This document shows positions 50,330 to 60,524 of a DNA stretch of 64,000 bases, in pieces (position 1 is the stretch's first letter; each line of letters starts with the position of its first letter). Under the pieces are notes generated by a model. The model was not told the origin of the DNA and made no database searches. It was given only the letters and a program-made list of their open reading frames with translations. The DNA comes from Xenophilus sp. Marseille-Q4582 (lineage in GTDB: Bacteria > Pseudomonadota > Gammaproteobacteria > Burkholderiales > Burkholderiaceae_C), in contig NZ_CAKAKO010000006.1 in the NCBI RefSeq assembly GCF_916700565.1, positions 496,001-560,000 of the forward strand. Reading direction: 5' to 3'. A program made the position numbers and the translations under genes.

Positions 50330-50797
50330 ATGCAAGGCCATCCCAGCGTCGTCGACTGCCTCAAGGACCTGCTGCGCGGCGAACTGGCCGCGCGCGACCA
50401 GTACTTCGTGCATTCGCGCATTTATGAGGACCAGGGTTTCACGCGGCTGTACGCGCGCCTGGACCACGAGATGCAGGAAGAGACCCAGCATGCCGACGCG
50501 CTGCTGCGGCGCATCCTGATGCTGGGCGGCGTGCCCGACATGGCGCCCAAGCCCTTCACGCCGGGCCTGACGGTGCCCGAGATGCTGCACAAGGACCTGG
50601 CCACCGAGTACGAGGTGCGCGCCGCCCTGCAGGACGGCATGCACCTGTGCGAAAGCCACGGCGATTACGTGAGCCGCGACATCCTGCTGGCGCAGTTGCG
50701 CGACACCGAGGAAGACCACGCCTACTGGCTGGAAAAGCAGCTCGGCCTGATCGACAAGGTGAGCCTGGAGAACTACCTGCAGACGCAGGCGGGCTGA
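50330..50797 (+). CDS. bfr: Bacterioferritin-type ferritin lacking the haem Met
   Basis: A 155-residue four-helix ferritin storing iron as a 24-mer. Ferroxidase ligands are present: Glu18 ([13 protein letters not shown]), Glu51 and His54 ([11 protein letters not shown]), a Glu near 93 ([10 protein letters not shown]), and Glu127/His130 ([10 protein letters not shown]). The haem-ligand Met52 of E. coli Bfr is Thr here, so this chain probably cannot hold haem alone, as in the haem-free chain of two-subunit bacterioferritins. ATG 50330 gives [23 protein letters not shown] hairpin overlaps the stop. Confidence 0.88.
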   Translation: MQGHPSVVDCLKDLLRGELAARDQYFVHSRIYEDQGFTRLYARLDHEMQEETQHADALLRRILMLGGVPDMAPKPFTPGLTVPEMLHKDLATEYEVRAALQDGMHLCESHGDYVSRDILLAQLRDTEEDHAYWLEKQLGLIDKVSLENYLQTQAG

Positions 50798-50846
50798 AGC
50801 CCGCGGTGCCCGCCCTGCCGCCTCCCTGCCTCACGAGCCGCGGCCG

Positions 50847-50978
50847 TCAGTCCTCCAGCGTCCCGGACTGCTGCGCACGGTCCCACGCGGCAAGCGCGCT
50901 GCGGCGCTCGCGCAGGCACGCGCAAAGACGCGCGGCGACTCATAGCCGGCCTGCTCCGCGATGCGGCTGCCGGGCAGC
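50847..50978 (-). pseudogene. Remnant of an AraC-type or other HTH gene (3' end)
   Basis: On the reverse strand one frame reads GSRIAEQAGYESPRVFARAC, like the second HTH of AraC proteins; after a frame change the next reads CLRERRSALAAWDRAQQSG then TLED and a stop. No start or N-terminal domain is present. It looks like the tail of a decayed gene, ending next to a plus-strand remnant. Confidence 0.45.
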
Positions 50979-50986
50979 AGGCCCGC

Positions 50987-51231
50987 GAGCCCGGCATCGA
51001 CGCCATGCTGGCCAAGCGCAGCTACGTGCCGCCGCAGTTGCGGCGCTTCCTGCGCCAGGGCCACACGAGCGCCGAGGACGCGGGCCGCATCGCGGCGCAG
51101 GCCGGCCGGCGCACGCTGGTGCTGTCGCACCTGCTGCCGGGCGACGAGCCGGTGCCGCATGGCACCTGGGTGGCCGAAGCGCGCAGGCATTTCAGTGGCG
51201 AGATCGTCGTGGGGCGCGAGCGGCCCGTGCG
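50987..51231 (+). pseudogene. 3' remnant of an MBL-fold metallohydrolase gene
   Basis: The frame reads PGIDAMLAKRSYVPPQLRRF, GHTSAEDAGRIAAQAGRRTL, VLSHLLPGDEPVPHGTWVAE and ARRHFSGEIVVGRE, the C-terminal part of a beta-lactamase-fold hydrolase with the late metal His in LSHLLPGD. The N-terminal HxHxDH half is missing, and the frame runs on into the antisense of the LysR gene without its own stop. It is a truncated relic. Confidence 0.65.
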
Positions 51232-51234
51232 CGC

Positions 51235-52197
51235 TCAGCCGCCGACCTGCGCGCGCACGAAGTCGATGAAGCGCCCCAGGGCCGGCGGCACTTCGCCGTT
51301 TTCGCCCTCGGGCCAGACCAGGCTGGTCTCGCAGGCCGGCAGCGTGACGCGGCGGCGGCCCAGCGGCTCGAAGGCCTCGGCCTGGCGGTAGACCACGCCC
51401 TGGCGCCGGAACTGCATGACGCTGGCCGGCACCCAGGCCAGGCCCAGGCCGCCCCAGACCAGGTTGACGATGGTCTGCATCTGGATCGCCTCCTGCACGA
51501 TGCGCGGGGCCACGCCCTGCGCGCGATACAGCGCCAGCACCGCATCGTGCAGCGAGGGCAGGATGCGGCGCGGGAACATCACCAAAGGCTGCTCCAGCAC
51601 CTGCGCCAGCGGCACGCGCGGCGTGCGCGCCAGCGGGTGCCTGGCGGGCAGGGCCAGCACCAGCGGCTCCTCGCTCACGGCCAGCCGCGACAGGCCCACG
51701 GGCGCCTGGCCCGGCGAATGCAGCATCAGGCCGGTGTCGATCTCGCCGCGCGCGAAGGCTTCGAGCTGCACGTCGCCCGTGGCCTCCACCAGCTCCAGCG
51801 ACACACTCGGGCTCTGGGCGTGGAAGTCCCGCACCCAGGTGGGCAGGCGCTCGAAGCCCACGGTGGAGACGAAGGCCAGGCGCACCCGGCCCACTTCGCC
51901 GGCGGCGGCCGCGCGCGCACGCGCCGGCAGCGCCTGGGCGCGTGCCAACAGCTCGCGCACCTCGGGCAGCAGCGCCTCGCCGGCGGGGGTGAGCGCGACG
52001 CGGCGGCGGGTGCGGTCGAACAGGCGCACGCCCAGCGTCTGCTCCAGCTGCGCGATGGCCTGCGTGACCGGCGGCTGCGTCAGGTGCAGGCGCTGCGCCG
52101 CGCGGCCGAAGTGCAGCTCCTCGGCCACGGCCAGGAACTGCCGCCACACGCGCAGCTCGACCCAGGCGGCGCCGCCCGGGCGGGGTTCGTCAATCAT
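51235..52197 (-). CDS. LysR-family transcriptional regulator (ilvD-divergent)
   Basis: A 320-residue LysR protein with HTH LRVWRQFLAVAEELHFGRAA to RTRRRVALTPAGEALLPEVR (residues 15-80) and effector domain (VRLAFVSTVGFERLPTWVRD). It is divergent from ilvD across 108 bp. The spacer holds an AT-richer stretch (ATATCAAT ... ACATTTCGTATTGG) that could contain LysR boxes. Whether it regulates ilvD or formerly regulated the decayed neighbour is open. Confidence 0.9.
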   Translation of the reverse strand: MIDEPRPGGAAWVELRVWRQFLAVAEELHFGRAAQRLHLTQPPVTQAIAQLEQTLGVRLFDRTRRRVALTPAGEALLPEVRELLARAQALPARARAAAAGEVGRVRLAFVSTVGFERLPTWVRDFHAQSPSVSLELVEATGDVQLEAFARGEIDTGLMLHSPGQAPVGLSRLAVSEEPLVLALPARHPLARTPRVPLAQVLEQPLVMFPRRILPSLHDAVLALYRAQGVAPRIVQEAIQMQTIVNLVWGGLGLAWVPASVMQFRRQGVVYRQAEAFEPLGRRRVTLPACETSLVWPEGENGEVPPALGRFIDFVRAQVGG

Positions 52198-52305
52198 TCG
52201 CCAAGCATATCAATCCACCCGACATTTCGTATTGGCATCAATCACAGGCCGCGCCGACAATGCGTGCTCCACGACTGACAGCCCACCGGGGCGCCGAGAA
52301 CGAGC

Positions 52306-53997
52306 ATGGACACCAAGGAACTGAAGATCAACCGCCGCAGCGCGAACATCACCGAAGGCAAGGCGCGCGCATCGAACCGCTCGATGTTCTACGCCATGGG
52401 CTACCAGGAGGGCGACTTCAAGAAGCCCATGGTCGGCGTGGCCAACGGCCACAGCACCATCACGCCCTGCAACAGCGGCCTGCAGAAGCTGGCCGATGCG
52501 GCCATCGCCGGCATCGAGGAAGCGGGCGGCAATGCGCAGGTCTTCGGCACGCCCACCATCTCCGACGGCATGGCCATGGGCACCGAGGGCATGAAGTACT
52601 CGCTGGTCAGCCGCGAAGTGATCAGCGACTGCATCGAGACCTGCGTGGGCGGCCAGTGGATGGACGGCGTGGTGGTGGTCGGCGGCTGCGACAAGAACAT
52701 GCCCGGCGGCATGATGGGCATGCTGCGCGCCAACGTGCCGGCCATCTACGTCTACGGCGGCACCATCCTGCCCGGCAAGTGGCGCGGCCAGGACCTGAAC
52801 ATCGTCAGCGTGTTCGAGGCGGTGGGCCAGAACGCGGCCGGCAAGCTCAGCGACGCCGACCTCAAGGAGATCGAGCAGCACGCCATCCCCGGCACCGGCT
52901 CCTGCGGCGGCATGTACACGGCCAACACCATGAGCTCGGCCTTCGAGGCGCTGGGCATGAGCCTGCCCTATTCCTCCACCATGGCCAACCCGCACGACGA
53001 GAAGCAGAACTCGGCCAAGGAATCGGCCAAGGTGCTGATCGAGGCCATCAAGAAGGACCTGAAGCCGCGCGACATCGTGACCAAGAAGGCGATCGAGAAC
53101 GCGGTGGCGGTGATCATGGCCACGGGCGGCTCGACCAACGCGGTGCTGCACTTCCTGTCGATCGCGCATGCGGCCGGCGTGGAATGGACGATTGACGACT
53201 TCGAGCGCATCCGCAAGCGCACGCCGGTGATCTGCGACTTGAAGCCCAGCGGCAAGTACCTGGCCGTGGACCTGCACAAGGCCGGCGGCATTCCGGCCGT
53301 GATGAAGGTGCTGCTGGATGCCGGCCTGCTGCACGGCGACTGCATGACCATCACGGGCAAGACCATCGCCGAGACGCTGGCCGACGTGCCGCCGCTGCGC
53401 GCCGATCAGGACGTGATCCGCCCGATCAACACCCCCCTGTACGCCGAAGGCCACCTGGCCATCCTCAAGGGCAACCTGTCGCCCGAAGGTTCGGTGGCCA
53501 AGATCACGGGGCTGAAGAACCCCGTCATCACCGGGCCGGCGCGCGTGTTCGACGACGAGCAGTCGGCCCTGCAGGCCATTCTGGACGGCAAGATCAAGCC
53601 CGGCGACGTGATGGTGCTGCGCTACCTGGGCCCCAAGGGCGGCCCCGGCATGCCCGAGATGCTGGCACCCACGGGCGCGCTGATCGGCGCGGGCCTGGGC
53701 GAGTCGGTGGGCCTGATCACCGACGGCCGCTTCTCGGGCGGCACCTGGGGCATGGTGGTGGGCCACGTGGCGCCCGAGGCGGCCGTGGGCGGCCTGATCG
53801 CTTTCGTGAACGAAGGCGACTCCATCACCATCGATGCGCACCAGCTCAAGCTGGAGCTGAACGTGCCCGAGGCCGAGATCGCCAAGCGCAAGGAAGGCTG
53901 GACGCCGCCCGATGCCCGCTACAAGCGCGGCGTGCTGGCCAAGTTCGCCTTCAACGCCTCCAGCGCCAGCTCGGGCGCGGTGCTCGACAAGTTCTGA
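52306..53997 (+). CDS. ilvD: Dihydroxy-acid dehydratase
   Basis: A 563-residue IlvD/Edd enzyme dehydrating 2,3-dihydroxy acids in isoleucine and valine synthesis. Fe-S ligands are in [14 protein letters not shown] (about Cys58), [14 protein letters not shown] (about Cys127) and [14 protein letters not shown] (about Cys200). The C-terminal [19 protein letters not shown] near 475 is typical. ATG 52306 begins [15 protein letters not shown]. An IS110-type transposase gene begins only 16 bp after its stop, on the other strand. Confidence 0.96.
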   Translation: MDTKELKINRRSANITEGKARASNRSMFYAMGYQEGDFKKPMVGVANGHSTITPCNSGLQKLADAAIAGIEEAGGNAQVFGTPTISDGMAMGTEGMKYSLVSREVISDCIETCVGGQWMDGVVVVGGCDKNMPGGMMGMLRANVPAIYVYGGTILPGKWRGQDLNIVSVFEAVGQNAAGKLSDADLKEIEQHAIPGTGSCGGMYTANTMSSAFEALGMSLPYSSTMANPHDEKQNSAKESAKVLIEAIKKDLKPRDIVTKKAIENAVAVIMATGGSTNAVLHFLSIAHAAGVEWTIDDFERIRKRTPVICDLKPSGKYLAVDLHKAGGIPAVMKVLLDAGLLHGDCMTITGKTIAETLADVPPLRADQDVIRPINTPLYAEGHLAILKGNLSPEGSVAKITGLKNPVITGPARVFDDEQSALQAILDGKIKPGDVMVLRYLGPKGGPGMPEMLAPTGALIGAGLGESVGLITDGRFSGGTWGMVVGHVAPEAAVGGLIAFVNEGDSITIDAHQLKLELNVPEAEIAKRKEGWTPPDARYKRGVLAKFAFNASSASSGAVLDKF

Positions 53998-53999
53998 GT

Positions 54000-55263
<1,264 letters not shown>

Positions 55264-55767
55264 TCAGGCGTTGTTCGACGCGATGCCCCAGCGCGCGAGC
55301 GCCGCGTCGTCGGCCACGCGCGCATCGACCCAGCGCGCGCCCTCGGCCGTGTCCTCCTTCTTCCAGAACGGCGCCTGCGTCTTGAGGTAATCCATCAGGA
55401 ATTCGCAGGCCTGGAAGGACTCGCCGCGGTGCGCCGAGCTCACGGCCACCATCATGATCTGGTCCAGCGGCTGCAGCCGGCCCACGCGGTGCACCACGCG
55501 CGCGGCCAGGATGTCGAAGCGCGCATGCGCCTCGTCGATCATGGCCTCGATGGCCTTTTCGGTCATGCCGGGGTAGTGCTCCAGCTCCATCGTGCGCACG
55601 CTGCCCGCCGCGCCACCCTGCGCCACGTGGCGGTCTCGCACCGTGCCGACGAAGCTGCACACGGCGCCCACGCGCGGGTCGCCGGCCCGCAAGGCGGCCA
55701 CCTCGGCCGACAGGTCGAAATCCTCGGTCTGGACGCGCACGCGCGGGGCAGCAAAAGCATGGCTCAT
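55264..55767 (-). CDS. moaE: Molybdopterin synthase catalytic subunit
   Basis: A 167-residue MoaE. With thiocarboxylated MoaD it makes the dithiolene of molybdopterin. Conserved segments are GAVCSFVGTVRDRH (about 34-47), LEHYPGMTEKAIEAM near 62, VVHRVGRLQPLDQIMMVAVS (about 90-109) with the His/Arg, and APFWKKEDTAEGARWV near 131-146 with the catalytic Lys pair. It is on the same strand as moaD but separated from it by a dapA-like gene on the other strand. Confidence 0.95.
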   Translation of the reverse strand: MSHAFAAPRVRVQTEDFDLSAEVAALRAGDPRVGAVCSFVGTVRDRHVAQGGAAGSVRTMELEHYPGMTEKAIEAMIDEAHARFDILAARVVHRVGRLQPLDQIMMVAVSSAHRGESFQACEFLMDYLKTQAPFWKKEDTAEGARWVDARVADDAALARWGIASNNA

Positions 55768-55821
55768 CGCCGGATTGTGGCAGCGCCAGCGGCGCCGTCC
55801 GCCGGCCTTACACTCGCCGCC

Positions 55822-55923
55822 ATGGCCGTGATTCCCGCCCGCTCACGCATCCGGACTCGTCCCGAAGTCCGGGCCGCCGTGCGCCCGGCCGCGGCCAAAG
55901 CCCAGAAACCCCAGCTCGTCTGA
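55822..55923 (+). CDS. Possible 33-residue leader peptide
   Basis: The ORF MAVIPARSRIRTRPEVRAAV then RPAAAKAQKPQLV and a stop is very basic (Arg/Lys-rich). Its ATG lies 7 bases after a -10-like TACACT, so it would be translated leaderless. The frame is open further upstream, so it could be chance in GC-rich DNA. It ends 7 bases before a strong hairpin and 151 bp before the dapA-like gene. Confidence 0.3.
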   Translation: MAVIPARSRIRTRPEVRAAVRPAAAKAQKPQLV

Positions 55924-55930
55924 CCGGAGC

Positions 55931-55966
55931 TGCGGTTCCGTCGTCGGATGAGCGACGGAGCCCGCA
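55931..55966 (+). promoter_or_regulatory. Strong hairpin in the dapA-like leader
   Basis: TGCGGTTCCGTCG (55931-55943) pairs with CGACGGAGCCCGCA (55953-55966): 13 pairs with one bulged C, including two U-G type pairs at most, and a 9-base loop TCGGATGAG. No T-run follows, so it is not a standard terminator. Confidence 0.5.
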
Positions 55967-56074
55967 GGCACCTTTCCAGGTCCGGATCCTTCCCTGCCAC
56001 GCGATGCGCACGTCCACCGGCGGTTCTTCCTCGGTCGTGTCCCTTCGTCCGTGTTTTTTGCAAAGGAAAGTTCC

Positions 56075-56980
56075 ATGTCTTCTGCCCACGCCATCACGCC
56101 GCCGTGCGCGCTCTCCGATTTCTCGGGCCTCTGGGTTCCGCTGGTCACGCCCTTCGATGGCGATGCGGTCGACTTCGCGTCGCTGGCCGCGCTGGCGCGG
56201 CGGCTCGCGGGCCAGGGCGTGGCGGGTCTGGTGGTCTGCGGCTCCACCGGCGAGGCGGCTGCCCTCGACGAAGCCGAGCAGCTCGCGGTGCTCGCCAGCG
56301 TGCGCGAGGCCGTGCCGCAGCTGCCGCTCATCATGGGCCTGGGCGGCGAGCACCTGGGCCATGTGCTGAAGCGCCTGGAGCGCCTCAACACCCAGGGCCT
56401 GCACAGCGTGCTGGTGCCCGCGCCCTCCTACGTCCGCCCGGCCCAGGATGGCCTGCACACCTGGTTCACGCGCATCGCCGACGCGAGTGCGCAGCCGGTG
56501 GTCCTCTACGACATTCCGTACCGCACGGGGGCCACCCTGGCGCTGGAGACGCTGCGGGCGCTGGCGCGCCATCCGCGCATCCAGGCCCTGAAGGACTGCA
56601 GCGGCGATGCGGCCAAGCTGCGTGCGCTGCTGCAGGACGGCGAATTGCAGGTGCTGGCCGGCGAAGACTTGCAGATCTTCGGCACCGTGGCCGAGGGCGG
56701 CGTGGGCGCGATCTCGGCCAGCGCCCACATCCAGACGGCGCGCTTCGCCGAGGTGATCGCCCTGCTGCGCGCCGGCAAGCTCGATGCGGCGCGCGAGCGC
56801 TGGCGCCCGCTGCCGGGGCTGATCGAAGCGCTGTTCGCCCATCCCAACCCGGCCTGCATCAAGGCCCTGCTGGCCGACCAGGGCGAGTTGCAGAACATCT
56901 TGCGTGCGCCGATGACGCGCGCCCCGGCGCCCCTGCTGGAAAGGTTGCGGGCACTGGCGACCACCGCGGGCGGCGCCTGA
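56075..56980 (+). CDS. Dihydrodipicolinate synthase (DapA)-family aldolase
   Basis: A 301-residue class I aldolase TIM barrel. Pyruvate-site residues are visible: VCGSTGEAAALDEAEQ (about 46-61), LYDIPYRTGA with the catalytic Tyr (about 147), and the Schiff-base Lys in ALKDCSGD (about 174). It could be true DapA for lysine synthesis or a relative such as an N-acetylneuraminate or keto-deoxy-sugar lyase. AAAGGAAAG sits before ATG 56075. It is inserted on the opposite strand between moaD and moaE. Confidence 0.85.
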   Translation: MSSAHAITPPCALSDFSGLWVPLVTPFDGDAVDFASLAALARRLAGQGVAGLVVCGSTGEAAALDEAEQLAVLASVREAVPQLPLIMGLGGEHLGHVLKRLERLNTQGLHSVLVPAPSYVRPAQDGLHTWFTRIADASAQPVVLYDIPYRTGATLALETLRALARHPRIQALKDCSGDAAKLRALLQDGELQVLAGEDLQIFGTVAEGGVGAISASAHIQTARFAEVIALLRAGKLDAARERWRPLPGLIEALFAHPNPACIKALLADQGELQNILRAPMTRAPAPLLERLRALATTAGGA

Positions 56981-57025
56981 GCCCCGGCGCGCCGCAGCCG
57001 GTCAGCGGCAGCGCACGCGAGCCGC

Positions 57026-57277
57026 TCAACCGCCCGTGACGGGCGGGAAGAAGGCGACTTCGGCGCCGTCGCGCAGCGCCGCGTCTTCGGTGCGCATCAC
57101 CTGATCCAGCGCCATGCGCACGGCGCGGCCGCGGGCCAGCGCCGTGGCATAGGGTTCGCCTCGCGCGATGAGTTCGTCGCGCAGTGCGCCCAGCGTGGCG
57201 GCCTGCGATTCGAGCGTCTCCTCGGCGCGGCCCAGGGCCTCGCGCACGGCGGCGAAATAGCGCAGGTTCAGCTTCAT
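57026..57277 (-). CDS. moaD: Molybdopterin synthase sulfur-carrier subunit
   Basis: An 83-residue ubiquitin-fold protein beginning MKLNLRYFAAVREALGRAEE and ending FPPVTGG. The terminal Gly-Gly is adenylated by MoeB and thiocarboxylated before sulfur transfer in MoaE. Its start overlaps the moeA stop by 4 bp, so it is coupled to moeA. It is convergent with the dapA-like gene, 45 bp away. Confidence 0.94.
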   Translation of the reverse strand: MKLNLRYFAAVREALGRAEETLESQAATLGALRDELIARGEPYATALARGRAVRMALDQVMRTEDAALRDGAEVAFFPPVTGG

Positions 57278-58551
57278 GCGAGCAGCGCCGACAGCGGGAC
57301 GAAGGACACCGTATCGCCGCGCCGCACGGTCTGCCCCGCCGGCAGGTCGACCAGGCCATCGGCCCACACGGTGGAAGTCAGCACGCCCGAGCTCTGGTTG
57401 GCGAACAGCTCCAGGCCGCCGGCCGCGTTGAGCCGCGCGCGAAGGAATTCGCGCCGCCGGTCGGCGCGCGGCCAGTCGAAGTCGGCCCGCATGGCCAGCC
57501 GCGGCGGCTGCAGTGCCGTGCAGCCCTGCAGCGCGAGCAGGAAGGGACGCACCAGCATCACGAAGGTGACGAAGCTGGACACCGGGTTGCCCGGCAGGCC
57601 GCACACGTGGCACACCCCGCCCGCCTCGCGCGCAATGGCGCCGAAGGCGAAAGGCTTGCCGGGCTTGAGGGCCACCGACCACAGCTGCAGCTCGCCCAGC
57701 GCCTGCACGGCCGGCTTGATGTGGTCTTCTTCGCCGACCGACACGCCGCCCGTGCTCAGGATCAGGTCGTTGCGGGCCGCGGCGGCGCGCAGCACCTCCA
57801 GCGTGGCGTCCAGGCGGTCGGGCACGATGCCGAGGTCCTGCACCTCGCAGCCCAGGCGCTGCAGCAGCGCGCGCAGGAAGAAGCGGTTGGAGTTGTAGAT
57901 GGCGCCCGGCTTCATGGCCTCGGGCGGCACGTCGCCGGGCATCACGAGCTCGTCGCCGGTGGACAGCAGCGCCACGCGCGGGCGGCGCGACACCTGCAGC
58001 CGGTCGGCGCCGATGCTGGCGGCCAGCCCCAGCGCCTGCGGCGTCAGGCGCAGGCCGCGCGAGAGCACGGTGCGGCCCGCGCTCACGTCTTCGCCGGCGC
58101 GGCGGATCCACTGGCCGGCGGACGGCGGCAGCTGCACGCGCACCTGCGGCACGTCCGAGCCGGCCGGGGCCTCGAGCAGCTGCGTGTCTTCCTGCATCAC
58201 CACCGCATCGGCGCCCGGCGGAATGGGCGCGCCGGTGAAGATGCGGGCGGCCTCGCCGGGCTGCAGCGGCGCGCCCACGCTGCCGGCGGCGATGCGCTGC
58301 GTCACGCGCAGCACGGCCCCGGCGGCGGCGCAATCGGCCGCGCGCACGGCATAGCCGTCCATGGCGCTGTTGTCGGCCGGCGGCACGGTCAGTGCGGCCA
58401 CCAGGTCTTCGGCCAGCACACGGCCGTCGGCGTCGAAAGTGCCGATGCGTTCGGTCGGCAGCGCAGCCGCATGCGACAGCAGCTGCGCGAGTGCATCGTC
58501 CAGCGAACGCAAGGCGGGGCGCGCGGGCGCGCCGGCGGCGGGTTCAGCCAT
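57274..58551 (-). CDS. moeA: Molybdopterin molybdenumtransferase
   Basis: A 425-residue MoeA inserting molybdate into adenylated molybdopterin. Domains: PADNSAMDGYAVRAAD (about 63-78), the AARIFTGAPIPPGADAVVMQ segment near 100-120, GDELVMPGDVP near 190, and STGGVSVGEEDHI near 255 with GLPGNPVSSFVTFVMLV near 305. ATG 58551 begins MAEPAAG. It overlaps mobB by 8 bp and moaD by 4 bp. Confidence 0.95.
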   Translation of the reverse strand: MAEPAAGAPARPALRSLDDALAQLLSHAAALPTERIGTFDADGRVLAEDLVAALTVPPADNSAMDGYAVRAADCAAAGAVLRVTQRIAAGSVGAPLQPGEAARIFTGAPIPPGADAVVMQEDTQLLEAPAGSDVPQVRVQLPPSAGQWIRRAGEDVSAGRTVLSRGLRLTPQALGLAASIGADRLQVSRRPRVALLSTGDELVMPGDVPPEAMKPGAIYNSNRFFLRALLQRLGCEVQDLGIVPDRLDATLEVLRAAAARNDLILSTGGVSVGEEDHIKPAVQALGELQLWSVALKPGKPFAFGAIAREAGGVCHVCGLPGNPVSSFVTFVMLVRPFLLALQGCTALQPPRLAMRADFDWPRADRRREFLRARLNAAGGLELFANQSSGVLTSTVWADGLVDLPAGQTVRRGDTVSFVPLSALLA

Positions 58552-59089
58552 GCGGGCTCTCCTCATAGGCAAAGCGGTCGGACTGCTCGACGAGCCACTG
58601 CGCCAGGCCCGGCGCATCGTCGCGCTGGAAGACCGGGCGCAGGGTGGGCACGGGCAGGCGATCCGGCCGGTCGACGGCCAGGGCGCAGACGAAAGGGTCG
58701 TCGGGATACAGCACGGGCCGGGGCTCCTGCCCGGCGGCCGCCGGACCCAGCACCTCGACCTTGGGCAGGTCGGCGTGCTTGAAGCCCTCGACCAGCACCC
58801 AGTCAGTGGCCGGATGCATCTCGCGGATCAGCGCATGCACCTGCGGCTCGGCCACCTGCTCGTACTCGCGCATCAGCGCCAAGCGCCGGTCGGAAGCGAC
58901 CAGCACCTCGAAGGCGCCGGCCTCGCGATGGCGCCAGCTGTCCTTGCCGGGCTGGTCGACGTCGAAGCGGTGGTGCGCATGCTTGATCACCGACACCCGC
59001 AGGCCGCGCGCGCGCAGCAGCGGGATCAGCTTTTCCACCAGGGTGGTCTTGCCCGCCCCGGAATAGCCCGCGAAGGCCACCACCTTCAT
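58544..59089 (-). CDS. mobB: Molybdopterin-guanine dinucleotide biosynthesis adaptor MobB
   Basis: A 181-residue P-loop GTPase-like protein (AFAGYSGAGKTTLVEKLIPL at 5-24, then VIKHAHHRFDVDQPGKDSWR near 34 and VLVEGFKHADLPKVEV near 97). MobB aids MobA in making the guanine-dinucleotide form of the cofactor. It follows thrC by 19 bp and overlaps moeA by 8 bp, joining the threonine and molybdopterin genes in one transcript. Confidence 0.93.
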   Translation of the reverse strand: MKVVAFAGYSGAGKTTLVEKLIPLLRARGLRVSVIKHAHHRFDVDQPGKDSWRHREAGAFEVLVASDRRLALMREYEQVAEPQVHALIREMHPATDWVLVEGFKHADLPKVEVLGPAAAGQEPRPVLYPDDPFVCALAVDRPDRLPVPTLRPVFQRDDAPGLAQWLVEQSDRFAYEESPHG

Positions 59090-59108
59090 GCCGCGCGCCC
59101 CGTCGTGC

Positions 59109-60524
59109 TCAAGCGCAGTGTTCGGCGATGTACTGCTTGACGCGCTCGGCGTCGGCCGGCAGCTTCACCACGCGCTTGGGCAGGGCTTCGATGCCCTCGA
59201 ACTTGGCGGGCCGCTCGGGCTCGCGGCCCAGGGCTTCGACGATGGTGGCGGCGAACTTGATGGGCAACGCGGTTTCGAGCACCACCATGGGCACCCCGGG
59301 CTCCACCTGCTCGCGCGCCACCTTCAGGCCGTCGGCCGTGTGCGTGTCGATGAGCACGGCAAAGCGCCTGTCGGTGTCGCGGATCGTGGCCAGGCGATCG
59401 GCATGCGTGCTGCGGCCGCTGGCGAAGCCGAACTTGCCGGCCGCGTCGGCGAACACCGGATCGGCGCTCAGGTCGAACTGGCCCGTGCTCGCGATCTGGT
59501 CGTGGAACAGCGAACGCGTGCGGCTGCCATCGCGGCCCAGCAGGTCGAACACGAAGCGCTCGAAATTGCTGGCCTTGCTGATGTCCATGGACGGGCTGGA
59601 GGTCTCGTGCGTGTCGGCGCTGCCGCGCACGCGGTACACGCCCGTGCGGAAGAACTCGTCGAGCACGTCGTTCTCGTTGGTCGCCACCACCAGCTTGCGA
59701 ATGGGCAGGCCCATCATGCGCGCCACGTGGCCCGCGCAGACGTTGCCGAAGTTGCCACTGGGCACGGTGAAGCTCACCTCACCGCCCTGCGGGCCGGTGG
59801 CCAGGAACCAGCCCTTGAAGTAGTAGACGACCTGCGCCAGCAGGCGCGCCCAGTTGATCGAGTTCACTGTGCCGATGCGGTACCGGCGCTTGAAGGCCAG
59901 GTCGTTGCTCACGGCCTTGACGATGTCCTGGCAGTCGTCGAACACGCCAGCGATGGCGAGGTTGTGGATGTTGGCGTCCTGCAGGCTGAACATCTGCGCC
60001 TGCTGGAAAGGGCTCATGCGGCCGTCGGGCGAGGTCATGAAGACGCGCACGCCCTTCTTGCCGCGCATGGCGTACTCGGCCGCGCTGCCGGTGTCGCCGC
60101 TGGTCGCGCCCAGGATGTTCAGCTCTTCGCCGCGGCGGCCCAGTTCGTACTCGAACAGGTTGCCCAGCAGCTGCATGGCCATGTCCTTGAAGGCCAGCGT
60201 GGGGCCGTTGGACAGGCCCTGGAGGTACAGGCCGTCCTCCAGTTCGCGCAGGGGCGTGATGTCGGCGTCGCCGAAGACCTCGGCCGTGTACGTCTTGGCG
60301 CACAGGGCGCGCAGGTCCTCGGCCGGGATGTCGTCGATGTAGAGCGACAGGATCTGGAAGGCCAGCTCGTGGTACGGCAGCTCGCGCCATTGCGCGAGCG
60401 TGGCGGCATCGACCTGCGGGTAGCGCTCGGGCAAGTACAGCCCGCCGTCGGGCGCCAGACCTTCGAGCAGGATTTCGCAGAAGCGGCGCGGCGTCTGGTC
60501 GCCGCGGGTGGAGATGTATCGCAT
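59109..60524 (-). CDS. thrC: Threonine synthase
   Basis: A 471-residue PLP enzyme converting O-phosphohomoserine to threonine, of the longer (about 470 residue) class. The N-terminus MRYISTRGDQTPRRFCEILL and the PLP-Lys segment SNGPTLAFKDMAMQLLGN (about 108-125) are diagnostic, as are GATSGDTGSAAEYAM near 140 and VPSGNFGNVCAGH near 250. Its ATG shares one base with the hom stop (TGATG), so translation is coupled. Confidence 0.95.
   Translation of the reverse strand: MRYISTRGDQTPRRFCEILLEGLAPDGGLYLPERYPQVDAATLAQWRELPYHELAFQILSLYIDDIPAEDLRALCAKTYTAEVFGDADITPLRELEDGLYLQGLSNGPTLAFKDMAMQLLGNLFEYELGRRGEELNILGATSGDTGSAAEYAMRGKKGVRVFMTSPDGRMSPFQQAQMFSLQDANIHNLAIAGVFDDCQDIVKAVSNDLAFKRRYRIGTVNSINWARLLAQVVYYFKGWFLATGPQGGEVSFTVPSGNFGNVCAGHVARMMGLPIRKLVVATNENDVLDEFFRTGVYRVRGSADTHETSSPSMDISKASNFERFVFDLLGRDGSRTRSLFHDQIASTGQFDLSADPVFADAAGKFGFASGRSTHADRLATIRDTDRRFAVLIDTHTADGLKVAREQVEPGVPMVVLETALPIKFAATIVEALGREPERPAKFEGIEALPKRVVKLPADAERVKQYIAEHCA

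Larger units (their letters stand above)
55768..56074. other. Divergent leader region ahead of the dapA-like gene
   Basis: The 307-bp spacer holds a -10-like TACACT (55809-55814), a 33-codon ORF starting 7 bases later (55822-55923), a strong hairpin (55931-55966), then a less structured stretch and AAAGGAAAG before ATG 56075. The layout resembles a regulated leader, but I cannot match it to a known riboswitch class. Confidence 0.45.
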
